Both the position numbers and the translations under genes were made by a program. The notes beneath the pieces were generated by a model. The model ran no database searches and was not told where the DNA came from. It saw nothing but the letters and a program-made list of their open reading frames with translations. Shown piece by piece: positions 5,749 to 13,972 of a DNA stretch of 18,062 bases; position 1 is the first letter of the stretch; every line of letters starts with the position of its first letter. The stretch is from positions 1-18,062 of the forward strand of contig CAJTZH010000056.1 in NCBI GenBank assembly GCA_910584325.1, read 5' to 3'. Source of the DNA: an uncultured Lachnospiraceae bacterium (lineage in GTDB: Bacteria; Bacillota; Clostridia; Lachnospirales; Lachnospiraceae).

Positions 5749-8147
5749 AGAGTTATCTTGGTCTTGTTTCCATTTCGGCAAAACTGCACAGGCGCAGGAA
5801 CCGTATGACGCTGTTTTGCATTATTATCGCCGTATTTCTGGTAACAGGCGTTTTTTCCATGGCGGACGCGGGTGTGCAAGTGGAAAAGCAGAATACGATT
5901 ATCAATCATGGAAACTGGCATATTTCGGTGAGCGGGTTATCGGAGGAGGCGGCGCAGACGATTGCCGGACGTTCGGACGTTGCCGCCGTGTCGTGGTATG
6001 AAACGGCAAATTTTGAGATGCATAAAAGCGCGATGGGAACGGTTGGGGAACTGTTTTTAATTGACGGCAGAAAGACGGCGCTGTGCGGCGTCTCGCCGGC
6101 ATTTGTTTCGGATATTATGTACTATTTTAATAGGGGCGCAAAGCTTGACGGTGACAATGAGATCATTCTGACCGAAAACGCGAAAGAACTTCTCGGTGTG
6201 AATATTGGGGACAGCGTTACGTTAAATACGCCGTCAGGAAGCCGGGAGTTTATCATATCGGGCTTTCGCTTAAATGACAGTAAATGGGCAGACTCAAACG
6301 GAGGGGAGGACAGCGCCCTTTTGGTCGGGGAGGAGGACATTGGAGCCTTTATCAATATCAAAACATTTCGAGCCGTCTGCGGGAGTGGACGTCCGGTTTT
6401 ATATATCCGGTTTAAAGCGCATACCAACATAAAAAGAGCGCTTGCGGAAATAAAAAGTTCGTGCGGTATTGCGGATGAAGGGGTACATCAGAATAAAATG
6501 CTGCTGATGACGCTGGGATATAGCGACAGTGCTTATGGAATGGCGATATATGGGATTGCGGCGTTTTTATTCATATTGATATTAATGGCGGGCGTATTTA
6601 TGATATCGGGCAGCTTAAACAGCAGCGTTGTACAGCGCTCACAGTTTTTTGGCATGATGCGCTGTATCGGCGCGGGCAGGGAACAGATTATCCGTTTTGT
6701 GAGGCTGGAAGCGTTAAACTGGTGTAAAACCGCGATTCCGGCAGGCGTTATGCTGGGAACGGTTTTCACGTGGGCGCTGTGCGCAGCTTTGAAGTATTGT
6801 ATCGGGGGAGAATTTGCAGTGATACCTGTTTTCCGTCTGAGCATAATCGGCATTGTCAGCGGCGTGGTTGTTGGACTTTTGACGGTGCTTCTGGCGGCGC
6901 GTTCTCCGGCAAAGAGAGCGTCAAGGGTGTCTCCGGCAGCAGCCGTTCTGGGGAATACAGAGAAAGAAAATCATATGCGCCGCGCGGCAAACACCGGATT
7001 ATTTAAAATCGAGACGGTGCTTGGCATCAATCATGCCGTGTCGGAACGCAAAAACCTTATACTGATGACCTGTTCGTTTGGACTGAGTATTATCATGTTT
7101 TTGTGTTTTTCCGTTCTGGTTGAGTTTTTCGGCTATATGCTACCGGAGAAATCATACGCGGCTGACGTTTCGATTGTTGGAGAAAATTATTCCAATGTGA
7201 TAGACGCTTCCCTGCTCAACATGATTTGCGGCATGGACGGTGTAAAGGAGGTATTCGGGCGCAGCACAGAAAAAGAGATTGCGGCGTTATTTAGCAGACC
7301 GGCAGAGCAGAACACGCTAAATTTGATTTCGTATGACGATTTACAGCTTGACTGGCTGGTGGAGGATGATGACCTGCGAAAAGGCAGCGACGTATCAAAG
7401 GTGCATGCGGACAGCAGTTATGTGCTGACGATTTATGATAAGAGCAATCCTCTGCAAATCGGCGACAAGGTGTGGATTTGCGGCGAGGAGCTTGAGATTG
7501 CGGGGATTTTGAAAATGAGTCCGTTTAGCAATGACGGTACGACGGACGGTCAGATTGATTTGATTTGTTCTATGGAAACATTTGAGCGTCTGACGGGAGA
7601 ATCACGCTATGCGATTATTGATATCCAAATGGAGAAAGATGCGGACGATACGCAGGTGGAAAAACTCTCTGCGCTGGCAAAAGAAACGGGGCATGCGTTT
7701 AGGGACAGGCGCGGCGAAGCGGACAGAAGTTTCTTTTATGTGTTTGCGCTGATACTCTACGGATTTTTGTTTATTATTGCCCTGATTTCCGTATTCAATA
7801 TTATCAACAGTATTTCCATGAGCGTATCCGCGCGGACAAAACAGTACGGCGCCATGCGTGCCGTCGGCATGGACGGGCGGCAGATCACAAAAATGATTCT
7901 GACGGAAAGCTATACGTACGCGTTTTGCGGATGTATTTTCGGATGCGCGCTTGGTCTTTTGGCAAGCAAAATCATGTATGAAAAACTGATTACGGCGCAT
8001 TTCGGAGCGGCGTTCGGGTGGGAGATTCCCGTGGCAGAGCTTTTGGTGATTCTTTTGATGGTCATGGTATCGGCAGCGTCGGCGGTTTACGCCCCGTCAA
8101 AACGGATTCGCAAGATGGCGGTGACTGAGACAATCAATGAATTATAA
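5745..8147 (+). CDS. FtsX/MacB-like ABC transporter permease, 8 TM
   Basis: An 800-residue permease built as two FtsX modules. TM1 is at ~21-40, an extracytoplasmic domain follows (~41-264), then TM2-TM4 (~265-290, ~330-350, ~365-386). The second half repeats this: TM5 (~437-462), a second external domain (~463-662), then TM6-TM8 (~663-688, ~723-744, ~764-784). FtsX cytoplasmic loop hallmarks occur in both halves: QFFGMMRCIGAGREQI in the first and KQYGAMRAVGMDGRQI in the second. It differs from BceB, which has ten TM segments and one large loop. The ATG at 5745 overlaps the ATPase stop and has GGGAGG at 5731-5736; an in-frame GTG at 5736 is rejected. It is the last gene of the module. The substrate is unknown, with antimicrobial peptides or cell-wall antibiotics favoured by context. 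Confidence 0.92.
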   Translation: MKSYLGLVSISAKLHRRRNRMTLFCIIIAVFLVTGVFSMADAGVQVEKQNTIINHGNWHISVSGLSEEAAQTIAGRSDVAAVSWYETANFEMHKSAMGTVGELFLIDGRKTALCGVSPAFVSDIMYYFNRGAKLDGDNEIILTENAKELLGVNIGDSVTLNTPSGSREFIISGFRLNDSKWADSNGGEDSALLVGEEDIGAFINIKTFRAVCGSGRPVLYIRFKAHTNIKRALAEIKSSCGIADEGVHQNKMLLMTLGYSDSAYGMAIYGIAAFLFILILMAGVFMISGSLNSSVVQRSQFFGMMRCIGAGREQIIRFVRLEALNWCKTAIPAGVMLGTVFTWALCAALKYCIGGEFAVIPVFRLSIIGIVSGVVVGLLTVLLAARSPAKRASRVSPAAAVLGNTEKENHMRRAANTGLFKIETVLGINHAVSERKNLILMTCSFGLSIIMFLCFSVLVEFFGYMLPEKSYAADVSIVGENYSNVIDASLLNMICGMDGVKEVFGRSTEKEIAALFSRPAEQNTLNLISYDDLQLDWLVEDDDLRKGSDVSKVHADSSYVLTIYDKSNPLQIGDKVWICGEELEIAGILKMSPFSNDGTTDGQIDLICSMETFERLTGESRYAIIDIQMEKDADDTQVEKLSALAKETGHAFRDRRGEADRSFFYVFALILYGFLFIIALISVFNIINSISMSVSARTKQYGAMRAVGMDGRQITKMILTESYTYAFCGCIFGCALGLLASKIMYEKLITAHFGAAFGWEIPVAELLVILLMVMVSAASAVYAPSKRIRKMAVTETINEL

Positions 8148-8159
8148 TCCGTGAAAAAA

Positions 8160-8197
8160 CTGCCGCGTTTACGGTGAACGATTCGTAAACGCGGCAG
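8160..8197. terminator. strong bidirectional intrinsic terminator
   Basis: Perfect 14-bp GC-rich arms (CTGCCGCGTTTACG at 8160-8173 and CGTAAACGCGGCAG at 8184-8197) enclose a 10-nt loop between convergent genes. On the minus strand the stem is followed directly by TTTTTT, a textbook terminator for the marR-degV operon. On the plus strand it is followed by a weaker AT-rich run and would end the ABC operon. Confidence 0.85.
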
Positions 8198-8205
8198 TCC
8201 GTATA

Positions 8206-9054
8206 TTATTCTTTATCAAAAAACGCGACGGCGATTGCGTTCGGACCGACGTGGGTGCCGATAGTAGCGCCGATAGAACAAATCGGCAGGGTGTCTGTGT
8301 ATTCCGCCCAGAGCGCTTTGCTGTCCTCGATATATTTTTGCAGCAGGGCATCGCTTAAACCGGTATATCCGAGACAAAACGGTCTGTCAAAATCAACGCC
8401 GTTGATTTTTTCGATTTCCTTGATTAAAAAGTTATTGCCGTTTTTGGAGCCTCTGGCTTTTCCGAGAAGCGCGACTTCGCCGTCGGTCACGGTAACGACG
8501 GGCTTTATGGAAAGCGCGCCGCCCACAAACGCGACGGTTTTGGAAATTCTTCCGCCTTTTTTTAAGTATTCCAGCGTGTCTAAAAGCGCCAGAATATGAA
8601 TGTGTTTTCTGGCGTCGTTTAACGTCTGTACAAGTTCTTTGACCGGCATACCGTTTTCCGCCAGTTCCAGCGCGTAATTGACCAGTATCTGCTCGCCGAT
8701 AGCAGCGTTTTGGCTGTCAACGACAAAAACATTTCCCTCAAACTGCGCCGCTGCGAGGACGGCGCTTTGATATGTACCGGAGAGTCTGCCGGATATCGTG
8801 ATAACAATTACTTTTTCACCGTCACAGACGGCTTTATCAAATGCTTCCTCGAAAACGGCAGGGGAAATGAGGCTTGTAACGGGCAGGGTATCGCTTTCTA
8901 CCAGTTTTTCATAAAATTCATGGTGGCTGATAGTCACGCCGTCAAGATATTCTTCGTCTCCAAAGTTAATGCGCATCGGCAGAACGGTCAGCAGTGGGTT
9001 TGTCGCGCCGGTAATATCCGATGCGGAATCCGTAATAATTCTAATCTTTTCCAT
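8206..9054 (-). CDS. DegV family fatty-acid-binding protein
   Basis: A complete 282-residue DegV (FakB-like) protein. DegV proteins bind a single fatty acid; in Firmicutes FakB presents it to the kinase FakA, which makes acyl-phosphate for phospholipid synthesis. Visible signatures: ITDSASDI (7-14), the lipid-carboxylate binding block LPVTSLISP (57-65), ISGRLSGTYQSA (87-98), VDSQNAAIGEQ (112-122), a later LDTLEYLKKGGRIS motif and the C-terminal IGTHVGPNAIAVAFF. AAGGAA precedes the start on the minus strand. It follows marR by 57 bp in the same direction with no terminator between, so the two are probably one operon. No FakA-like kinase is in the window, so whether it feeds lipid synthesis or serves another lipid role is open. 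Confidence 0.92.
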   Translation of the reverse strand: MEKIRIITDSASDITGATNPLLTVLPMRINFGDEEYLDGVTISHHEFYEKLVESDTLPVTSLISPAVFEEAFDKAVCDGEKVIVITISGRLSGTYQSAVLAAAQFEGNVFVVDSQNAAIGEQILVNYALELAENGMPVKELVQTLNDARKHIHILALLDTLEYLKKGGRISKTVAFVGGALSIKPVVTVTDGEVALLGKARGSKNGNNFLIKEIEKINGVDFDRPFCLGYTGLSDALLQKYIEDSKALWAEYTDTLPICSIGATIGTHVGPNAIAVAFFDKE

Positions 9055-9111
9055 ATTTAATTCCTTTCCATGTTTGGTGTTAGAATGGGGAGTGCAAGAC
9101 AGAGAGTAGTC

Positions 9112-9558
9112 CTATTCGCAATTCAGGTACGTTGTCATATTTGCGCGGATTACTTCAAGCGCGTCATAAAACGCATTGCGTTGTTTTTCGGAAAGTCCGT
9201 TTCCGCAATGGGACAGAGCTGTTTCAATCCGTTCGTTCATGAGCGACGTGAGGTTTTGTCCCTGCGCCGTCAGAAAATATGGCGTGCGGTAAGAACGTTT
9301 ATTTTCGGTAAGCGTGCAGTATACGAATCCTTTTTCAACCAGTTGGCTCAAGCTTCGGGAAACGGCTGCTTTGTCTTCCCGGCACAATGCCGTAAGCTGC
9401 GTTACAGTCAGTCCCTCGTTGTTTCTTCCCAGATAATACAGGCACATTGCGTGACTTGCCCGTAATCCGAACCGTTTCATTTCGGTGTCTTTTATTTTTT
9501 GCAGACAGCGGTTTAAATCAATAATGCCGGCTGCAAATGTTTCAAATCGATTTTTCAT
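9112..9558 (-). CDS. MarR family transcriptional regulator
   Basis: A 148-residue regulator with the MarR winged-helix layout: an N-terminal dimerisation helix (~1-28), a helix-turn-helix centred on LTVTQLTALCREDKAAVSRSLSQLVEKGFV (~50-79), a beta wing with conserved basic residues (ENKRSYRTPYFLT, 85-97) and C-terminal dimerisation helices. AAGGAGA precedes the start at a good distance on the minus strand. It is the first gene of an operon with degV and is divergent from ptsI. Two perfect TGTTGA-N4-TCAACA palindromes in its own promoter region are the obvious operators, so it is probably an autorepressor. The pairing with a fatty-acid-binding protein makes a lipid ligand attractive (compare FabT), but this is inference. 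Confidence 0.92.
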   Translation of the reverse strand: MKNRFETFAAGIIDLNRCLQKIKDTEMKRFGLRASHAMCLYYLGRNNEGLTVTQLTALCREDKAAVSRSLSQLVEKGFVYCTLTENKRSYRTPYFLTAQGQNLTSLMNERIETALSHCGNGLSEKQRNAFYDALEVIRANMTTYLNCE

Positions 9559-9587
9559 GCCGGTTCTCCTTGAATGAAAAGTATCAA

Positions 9588-9603
9588 TGTTGAATAATCA
9601 ACA
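9588..9603. promoter_or_regulatory. MarR operator 1
   Basis: TGTTGA and TCAACA arms with a 4-bp ATAA centre. It lies just downstream of the minus-strand -10, covering the predicted start site of marR, where a bound repressor would block transcription. Its arms are shared with operator 2. Confidence 0.7.
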
Positions 9604-9608
9604 AGTTG

Positions 9609-9637
9609 GTTATAACATATAGATGTTGAAAAGTCAA
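9609..9637 (-). promoter_or_regulatory. marR-degV promoter
   Basis: Read on the minus strand: TTGACT (9637-9632), an exact 17-bp spacer, then TATAAC (9614-9609) preceded by TG-T, an extended -10. It is about 50 nt upstream of the marR start codon. Operator 2 covers the -35 and operator 1 covers the start site. Confidence 0.7.
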
Positions 9638-9641
9638 CATC
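9622..9641. promoter_or_regulatory. MarR operator 2
   Basis: Perfect 8-bp arms GATGTTGA and TCAACATC around an AAAG centre. It overlaps the -35 hexamer and part of the spacer of the marR promoter. Its core TGTTGA-N4-TCAACA equals operator 1, 36 bp away centre to centre. Between here and ptsI (9642-9739) the DNA is AT-rich; the best ptsI promoter guess is TTGTAT (9659) with TATATA (9684) at a poor 19-bp spacing. Confidence 0.75.
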
Positions 9642-9739
9642 TGTGTGTTAATAATTTTTTGTATAAAAAATTTTTATTCGAAGTATATAAAAGCCTGCTT
9701 TGAGGAAAATTGATACTATACAAGAAGGAGGCGCTAAAA

Positions 9740-11368
9740 ATGTTAAAATTTTCCGGTAAATCGGTATATAAAGGGATTGTTCTCGGACCGGCGGCGGTGT
9801 TAAAGAAAACAGACCAGCAGGTAAGAAGAGTAAAAATTACAGATGTGGATGAAGAACTGCACCGTCTTTTGCTGGCGTGTGAAAAGTCAAAAGAGCAGCT
9901 TCGAAAGCTTTATGAAAAGGCGGTAAAAGAAGTGGGAGAGACAAGCGCGGCAATTTTTGAAGTACATGAAATGATGCTGGAAGATGAAGATTATCTGGAT
10001 GCCATCCATAGCATGATACGCACGGAACTGGTGAACGCGGAGTATGCTGCCGCCGTCACCAGAGATAATTTTTCGGAGATGTTTGCCAGCATGAACGACG
10101 ATTATATGAAGGCAAGGGCGGCGGATGTCAGAGACGTTTCCAACCGCCTGATTCAAAATCTGAAAGGGGAAGAGGAGCTGGATTTTTCGGAACTGGCGCC
10201 GTCTGTTATCGTGGCGGAGGATTTGACGCCGAGCGAGACGGTGCAGATGGATAAAGAGAAGATTCTCGCGTTTGTGACGGTACATGGTTCCACAAATTCA
10301 CATACGTCCATTCTGGCGCGGATGATGAATATTCCGGCGATTATCGGAGTGCCCGTTGATTTGGAATCGATTCATTCGGGTATGCAGGTTGTCGTGGACG
10401 GGTTTAGCGGGGAAGTCATTTTTGAGCCTGACGGCACGGTTTGCAATGACGCGCGTAAGCGGATGCAGGAAGAGCAGGAAAAACTGACGCTTTTGCAGAC
10501 GCTGAAAGGGAAAGAAAATGTAACGTTGGACGGAAGGACAATCAATATTTACGCGAATATCGGCAGCGTCAGCGACGTGGGATATGTTCTGGAAAATGAC
10601 GCCGGCGGAATCGGCCTGTTCCGCAGCGAGTTTCTGTATCTTGGAAGAAATGATTACCCGACGGAAGAAGAACAGTTTCAGGCATATAAGCAGGTCGTAC
10701 AGACGATGGCGGGCAGAAAGGTCATTATTCGTACGTTAGATATCGGTGCGGATAAACAGGTAGATTATTTTCATCTCGGGAAAGAAGAGAATCCGGCAAT
10801 GGGATACCGTGCCATCCGTATCTGCCTCAAAGAACAGGCTGTTTTCAGAACGCAGCTGCGCGCGCTTCTTCGGGCGTCCGTGTTTGGCAACCTTTCCATT
10901 ATGTATCCGATGATAACGTCGGTGGAGGAAGTTGAGGCAATATTTGAAATAGTGGAGGAAGTCAAGGCGGAGCTTGAGAAGGACGGAATTACCTGCAAGA
11001 TGCCCGAACAGGGGATTATGGTGGAAACACCCGCGGCGGTTATGGTCAGCGACGAGCTGGCGAAGCTGGTGGATTTTTTCAGCATCGGAACAAACGACCT
11101 CACACAGTATACGCTGGCAATCGACAGGCAGAATGAACGGCTGGACGAGTTTTATAATCCGCATCATCCGGCAATTATCAGGATGATTCAGATGGTGGTG
11201 GATAACGCGCACAAAGAAGGAAAATGGGCGGGTATCTGCGGTGAATTGGGAGCTGACGCCGAACTGACGAAGAACTTTGTCCGCATGGGAGTAGACGAAT
11301 TGTCGGTTGCGCCATCCATGATATTGAAACTGAGAAAAACAATACGGGAAATGAAAATTTCTCCTTGA
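9740..11368 (+). CDS. ptsI: phosphoenolpyruvate-protein phosphotransferase (PTS enzyme I)
   Basis: A complete 542-residue cytoplasmic enzyme I, which takes phosphate from PEP and passes it to HPr, the first step of all PTS sugar uptake. The N-terminal part (~1-140) holds the HPr-binding helices. The phosphohistidine is H188 within GSTNSHTSILARMMNIPA (183-200), a swivelling-domain signature. The C-terminal TIM barrel carries the PEP and Mg sites: GLFRSEF (292-298), RTLDIGADK (331-339), MVETPAA (427-433), GTNDLTQY (450-457) and the catalytic C500 in WAGICGELG. The ATG at 9740 follows AAGGAGG (9725-9731); earlier in-frame codons have no such site. No ptsH lies next to it, so HPr must be encoded elsewhere. 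It is divergent from marR. Its stop codon overlaps the -35 box of the cls promoter. Confidence 0.95.
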   Translation: MLKFSGKSVYKGIVLGPAAVLKKTDQQVRRVKITDVDEELHRLLLACEKSKEQLRKLYEKAVKEVGETSAAIFEVHEMMLEDEDYLDAIHSMIRTELVNAEYAAAVTRDNFSEMFASMNDDYMKARAADVRDVSNRLIQNLKGEEELDFSELAPSVIVAEDLTPSETVQMDKEKILAFVTVHGSTNSHTSILARMMNIPAIIGVPVDLESIHSGMQVVVDGFSGEVIFEPDGTVCNDARKRMQEEQEKLTLLQTLKGKENVTLDGRTINIYANIGSVSDVGYVLENDAGGIGLFRSEFLYLGRNDYPTEEEQFQAYKQVVQTMAGRKVIIRTLDIGADKQVDYFHLGKEENPAMGYRAIRICLKEQAVFRTQLRALLRASVFGNLSIMYPMITSVEEVEAIFEIVEEVKAELEKDGITCKMPEQGIMVETPAAVMVSDELAKLVDFFSIGTNDLTQYTLAIDRQNERLDEFYNPHHPAIIRMIQMVVDNAHKEGKWAGICGELGADAELTKNFVRMGVDELSVAPSMILKLRKTIREMKISP

Positions 11369-11395
11369 CTGTACGGTAACAGTACGGTTTATAAT
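11365..11395 (+). promoter_or_regulatory. MerR-type cls promoter with 19-bp spacer
   Basis: TTGACT (11365-11370) and a perfect TATAAT (11390-11395) are separated by 19 bp rather than 17, the hallmark of promoters activated by MerR proteins through DNA distortion. The spacer holds an imperfect dyad (CTGTACGGTAACAGTACGG, 11369-11387). It is 25/31 identical to the MATE promoter at 13973-14003. The probable activator is the MerR protein encoded at 13069-13923. Confidence 0.8.
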
Positions 11396-11445
11396 GTGAA
11401 TAGAATATGGAGAACTTATCGGTGAATTGGAAAGACAAAGGAGAG

Positions 11446-13029
11446 ATGGTGCTGGTGGAAGACTATAAGGATAAAGGACTGAATCTGTTGAAAAAAGGGC
11501 AGAAGGGACTTGCTCATGCTGTATTCAGCCGTTTTGGACTGATTTTGCTGATGCTTGTCGCGCAGGTATTGATTCTGTTTAGTATCTTTCAGTGGTTTGA
11601 GGAGTTTTTACCGCATATTTTTGGCGGAACGCTGTTGTTTACCGCTGTTATGGTAGTTTATCTTCTGAACAGTAAAAATGACCCGACGATTAAAATTACC
11701 TGGCTGATTGTGATTATGCTTCTGCCGGTATTCGGCGTGCTGTTGTATTCCTATACGCAGAGCGACCTTGGACACAGGGTTTTGAAGGAGTGGGTCCGCA
11801 AAACGATTACTGATACAAAGGACTGCATCCCCCAGCAGGAAGAGACAATGAAGCGGTTTACGGCGGAAAACCCGGGCGCGGCGTCGCTGGCGCGCTATAT
11901 GGCAAGGAGCGGGTGTCATCCGGTCTATGAAAATACAGCAGTCACATATTTTCCGCTCGGGGAGGACAAGTTTCGTGAAATGTTAATACAGCTTGAAGCG
12001 GCGAAGCAGTTTATTTTTATGGAATATTTTATCGTCGACGAAGGACTGATGTGGGGAAAGATACTGGAAATTCTGGCGAAAAAAGCGGCAGAAGGCGTGG
12101 ACGTGCGCTTTATGTATGACGGAAGCTGCGAATTTGCGCTGCTGCCGCGCGATTACCCGAAGCGTTTAAAGAAATTAGGTATCAAGTGTAAGGTGTTCGC
12201 GCCGGTATCGCCGTTTGTCTCGACGCACTATAATTACCGTGACCACAGAAAAATTCTGGTCATCGACGGTCATACGGCGTTTAACGGCGGCGTCAATCTC
12301 GCGGACGAGTATATCAACGAGAAGAAGCGGTTCGGACACTGGAAAGATACCGCCGTTATGCTGAAAGGCGAGGCGGTGCAGAGCTTTACGCTGATGTTTT
12401 TACAGATGTGGGGAATTGATGCAAAAGAGAACGAACCGGCGCGTTTCCTTGGCACGCCGTCACAGCCTCTCCACACGGCGGGCGGCTATGTGATTCCGTA
12501 TGGGGATTGTCCGCTTGATTCCGACAAGCTGGGTGAACGCGTCTATATGGATATTTTAAACCGCGCGCAGGAGTACGTACATATTATGACGCCGTACCTG
12601 ATTCTGGACGGGGAACTGGAAACTGCGTTAAAGTTTGCCGCGGAGCGCGGCGTGGAGGTCGCGTTGATATTGCCCGGAATCCCCGACAAGGCGGTTCCGT
12701 ATGCGCTTGCGAAAACACATTACGCGTCGCTGCTGGAATCAGGTGTAAAAATATACGAATATACGCCGGGATTTGTTCATGCGAAGGTGTTTGTCAGCGA
12801 TACGCGGGAAGCGGTCGTCGGAACGATTAATCTTGATTACCGGAGCCTTTACCATCATTTCGAGTGCGCGACGTATATGTATGGCACAGACTGTATTTCT
12901 GAAATTGAGGCGGATTTTGCGTCTGCGCGGGCGAAATGCCGCGAGGTTACGATGGAGACCGTCCGCCGTGAGAAATGGAATGTGAAATTAACGGGACGCC
13001 TCGTAAAAGCGATTGCTCCGTTAATGTAG
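11446..13029 (+). CDS. cls: cardiolipin synthase (phospholipase D superfamily)
   Basis: A membrane-bound ClsA-type enzyme of about 527 residues that joins two phosphatidylglycerols into cardiolipin and glycerol. Two N-terminal TM segments (~30-50 and ~58-75) are followed by a third hydrophobic stretch (~84-103). Two catalytic HKD motifs follow: HRKILVID (H267, K269, D274) with GGVNLADEY, and HAKVFVSD (H445, K447, D452) with GTINLDYRS. The start is uncertain. Transcription from the 19-bp-spacer promoter should begin near 11402, so an ATG at 11407 would be nearly leaderless. AAAGGAG at 11437-11443 points to 11446 (ATG, close spacing) or a GTG at 11449. MerR control ties it to the MATE exporter, suggesting membrane remodelling during drug stress. 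Confidence 0.9.
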   Translation: MVLVEDYKDKGLNLLKKGQKGLAHAVFSRFGLILLMLVAQVLILFSIFQWFEEFLPHIFGGTLLFTAVMVVYLLNSKNDPTIKITWLIVIMLLPVFGVLLYSYTQSDLGHRVLKEWVRKTITDTKDCIPQQEETMKRFTAENPGAASLARYMARSGCHPVYENTAVTYFPLGEDKFREMLIQLEAAKQFIFMEYFIVDEGLMWGKILEILAKKAAEGVDVRFMYDGSCEFALLPRDYPKRLKKLGIKCKVFAPVSPFVSTHYNYRDHRKILVIDGHTAFNGGVNLADEYINEKKRFGHWKDTAVMLKGEAVQSFTLMFLQMWGIDAKENEPARFLGTPSQPLHTAGGYVIPYGDCPLDSDKLGERVYMDILNRAQEYVHIMTPYLILDGELETALKFAAERGVEVALILPGIPDKAVPYALAKTHYASLLESGVKIYEYTPGFVHAKVFVSDTREAVVGTINLDYRSLYHHFECATYMYGTDCISEIEADFASARAKCREVTMETVRREKWNVKLTGRLVKAIAPLM

Positions 13030-13036
13030 TATTTAT

Positions 13037-13061
13037 GCGGGCGCGGTGACAATGCGCCCGC
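13037..13061. terminator. GC-rich hairpin between cls and merR-type gene
   Basis: GCGGGCGC (13037-13044) and GCGCCCGC (13054-13061) form a perfect 8-bp stem with a 9-nt loop between convergent stops. It is followed by GCGTATATTAT, not a clean T-tract. It probably serves as a shared terminator. Confidence 0.6.
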
Positions 13062-13068
13062 GCGTATA

Positions 13069-13923
13069 TTATCCGAGAATGGGAATTTCAATCTGGATGA
13101 TATAATCGTCAATATGCATGGCGACTGATTCGTTGATTCCTTTTTCATAAGAACAGCCGCATAGCGTTAATCCATGTCTCTTAGTGTATTCAAGGATTTC
13201 TTGATACCGCAGGGGGAGGCTTGACAGATTTCCCTTATGAAACGCTCTTAAATACCTTCCTTTGGGTTGTATATGCAGCCCGTTTTTTTGATTGTCGGGA
13301 AATTGATTTGCAAGTTCTCTGTTTTGTACGAGAAACGGGATTTCGATAAATAAGCCCGTATAATTTTCAAAATCACCGTTTTGCAGGCTCGTTACAGGAA
13401 TCATAGAGCCGTAAGAGGCGTCGTGCAGGCGTCCCAGCCGGTACTTTGCCGTTTCCGCCGTAATCAGCTCTACTTCTTTTTCAAATGTAGTATCTTTATC
13501 AATGTCTACCGTTACCAGACATTGTTCTTCTTTCTCGATAACGTTGATTTCCGACAAATCCATTGTCAGCAGCGTAACCATGTTCTGATGATGGCTGCAT
13601 ACTGTTTTTCTGACTGCCTGCAGATGCATAATGTTATTATCGAGCTGCGCTATTTTTTCCTCCAGAAGCGTCTTTAGATTTTTCGCGGAGCGGTTTTCCA
13701 TAAATGCCCGTATGTCGCTCACTGATACGTCAAGCTCCCGCAGCAAAAGAATCGTTTCCAGTATCGGACTTTGACGGTATGTGTAACAGCGGTATCCGTT
13801 ATCGGGATTGATGATGGCAGGTTGAAACAGCCCGGTCTCGTCATACCACATCAAAGTCTTCTTATTAATGCCGTGTAACGCGGCAAATTGCCCAATCGTA
13901 AGCAGTTTTTCATTTTCGTCCAT
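13069..13923 (-). CDS. MerR family regulator with effector-binding domain (BmrR/TipA-like)
   Basis: A 284-residue transcription activator. The N-terminal MerR helix-turn-helix (~8-28, LLTIGQFAALHGINKKTL) is followed by WYDETGLFQPA and the second-helix region NGYRCYTYRQ (42-51). A long dimerisation coiled coil occupies ~82-118. The C-terminal domain (~125-284) has the look of the GyrI-like/BmrR small-molecule-binding fold: GRLHDASYGSMIPV, YTGLFIEIP, KGRYLRAFHKGN and a final IDDYIIQIEIPI strand. Proteins of this design bind hydrophobic cations or other drugs and untwist 19-bp-spaced promoters. CAGGAG precedes the start on the minus strand. It is divergent from the MATE gene and convergent with cls, the two genes carrying such promoters. 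The drug is not readable from sequence. Confidence 0.9.
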   Translation of the reverse strand: MDENEKLLTIGQFAALHGINKKTLMWYDETGLFQPAIINPDNGYRCYTYRQSPILETILLLRELDVSVSDIRAFMENRSAKNLKTLLEEKIAQLDNNIMHLQAVRKTVCSHHQNMVTLLTMDLSEINVIEKEEQCLVTVDIDKDTTFEKEVELITAETAKYRLGRLHDASYGSMIPVTSLQNGDFENYTGLFIEIPFLVQNRELANQFPDNQKNGLHIQPKGRYLRAFHKGNLSSLPLRYQEILEYTKRHGLTLCGCSYEKGINESVAMHIDDYIIQIEIPILG

Positions 13924-13972
13924 AATTCATTCTCCTGAAATATTAAAAGAAATCCATTTTTTAATTTTTTTC

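Noticed and set aside
9654..9675. A/T-rich inverted repeat upstream of ptsI as a terminator or PTS antiterminator (RAT) site
   Set aside because: The arms are only runs of T and A, with no GC stem and no resemblance to known antiterminator targets.
11407..11445. ATG at 11407 as the cls start
   Set aside because: It lies ~5 nt after the predicted transcription start with no ribosome binding site, while AAAGGAG is found just before 11446.
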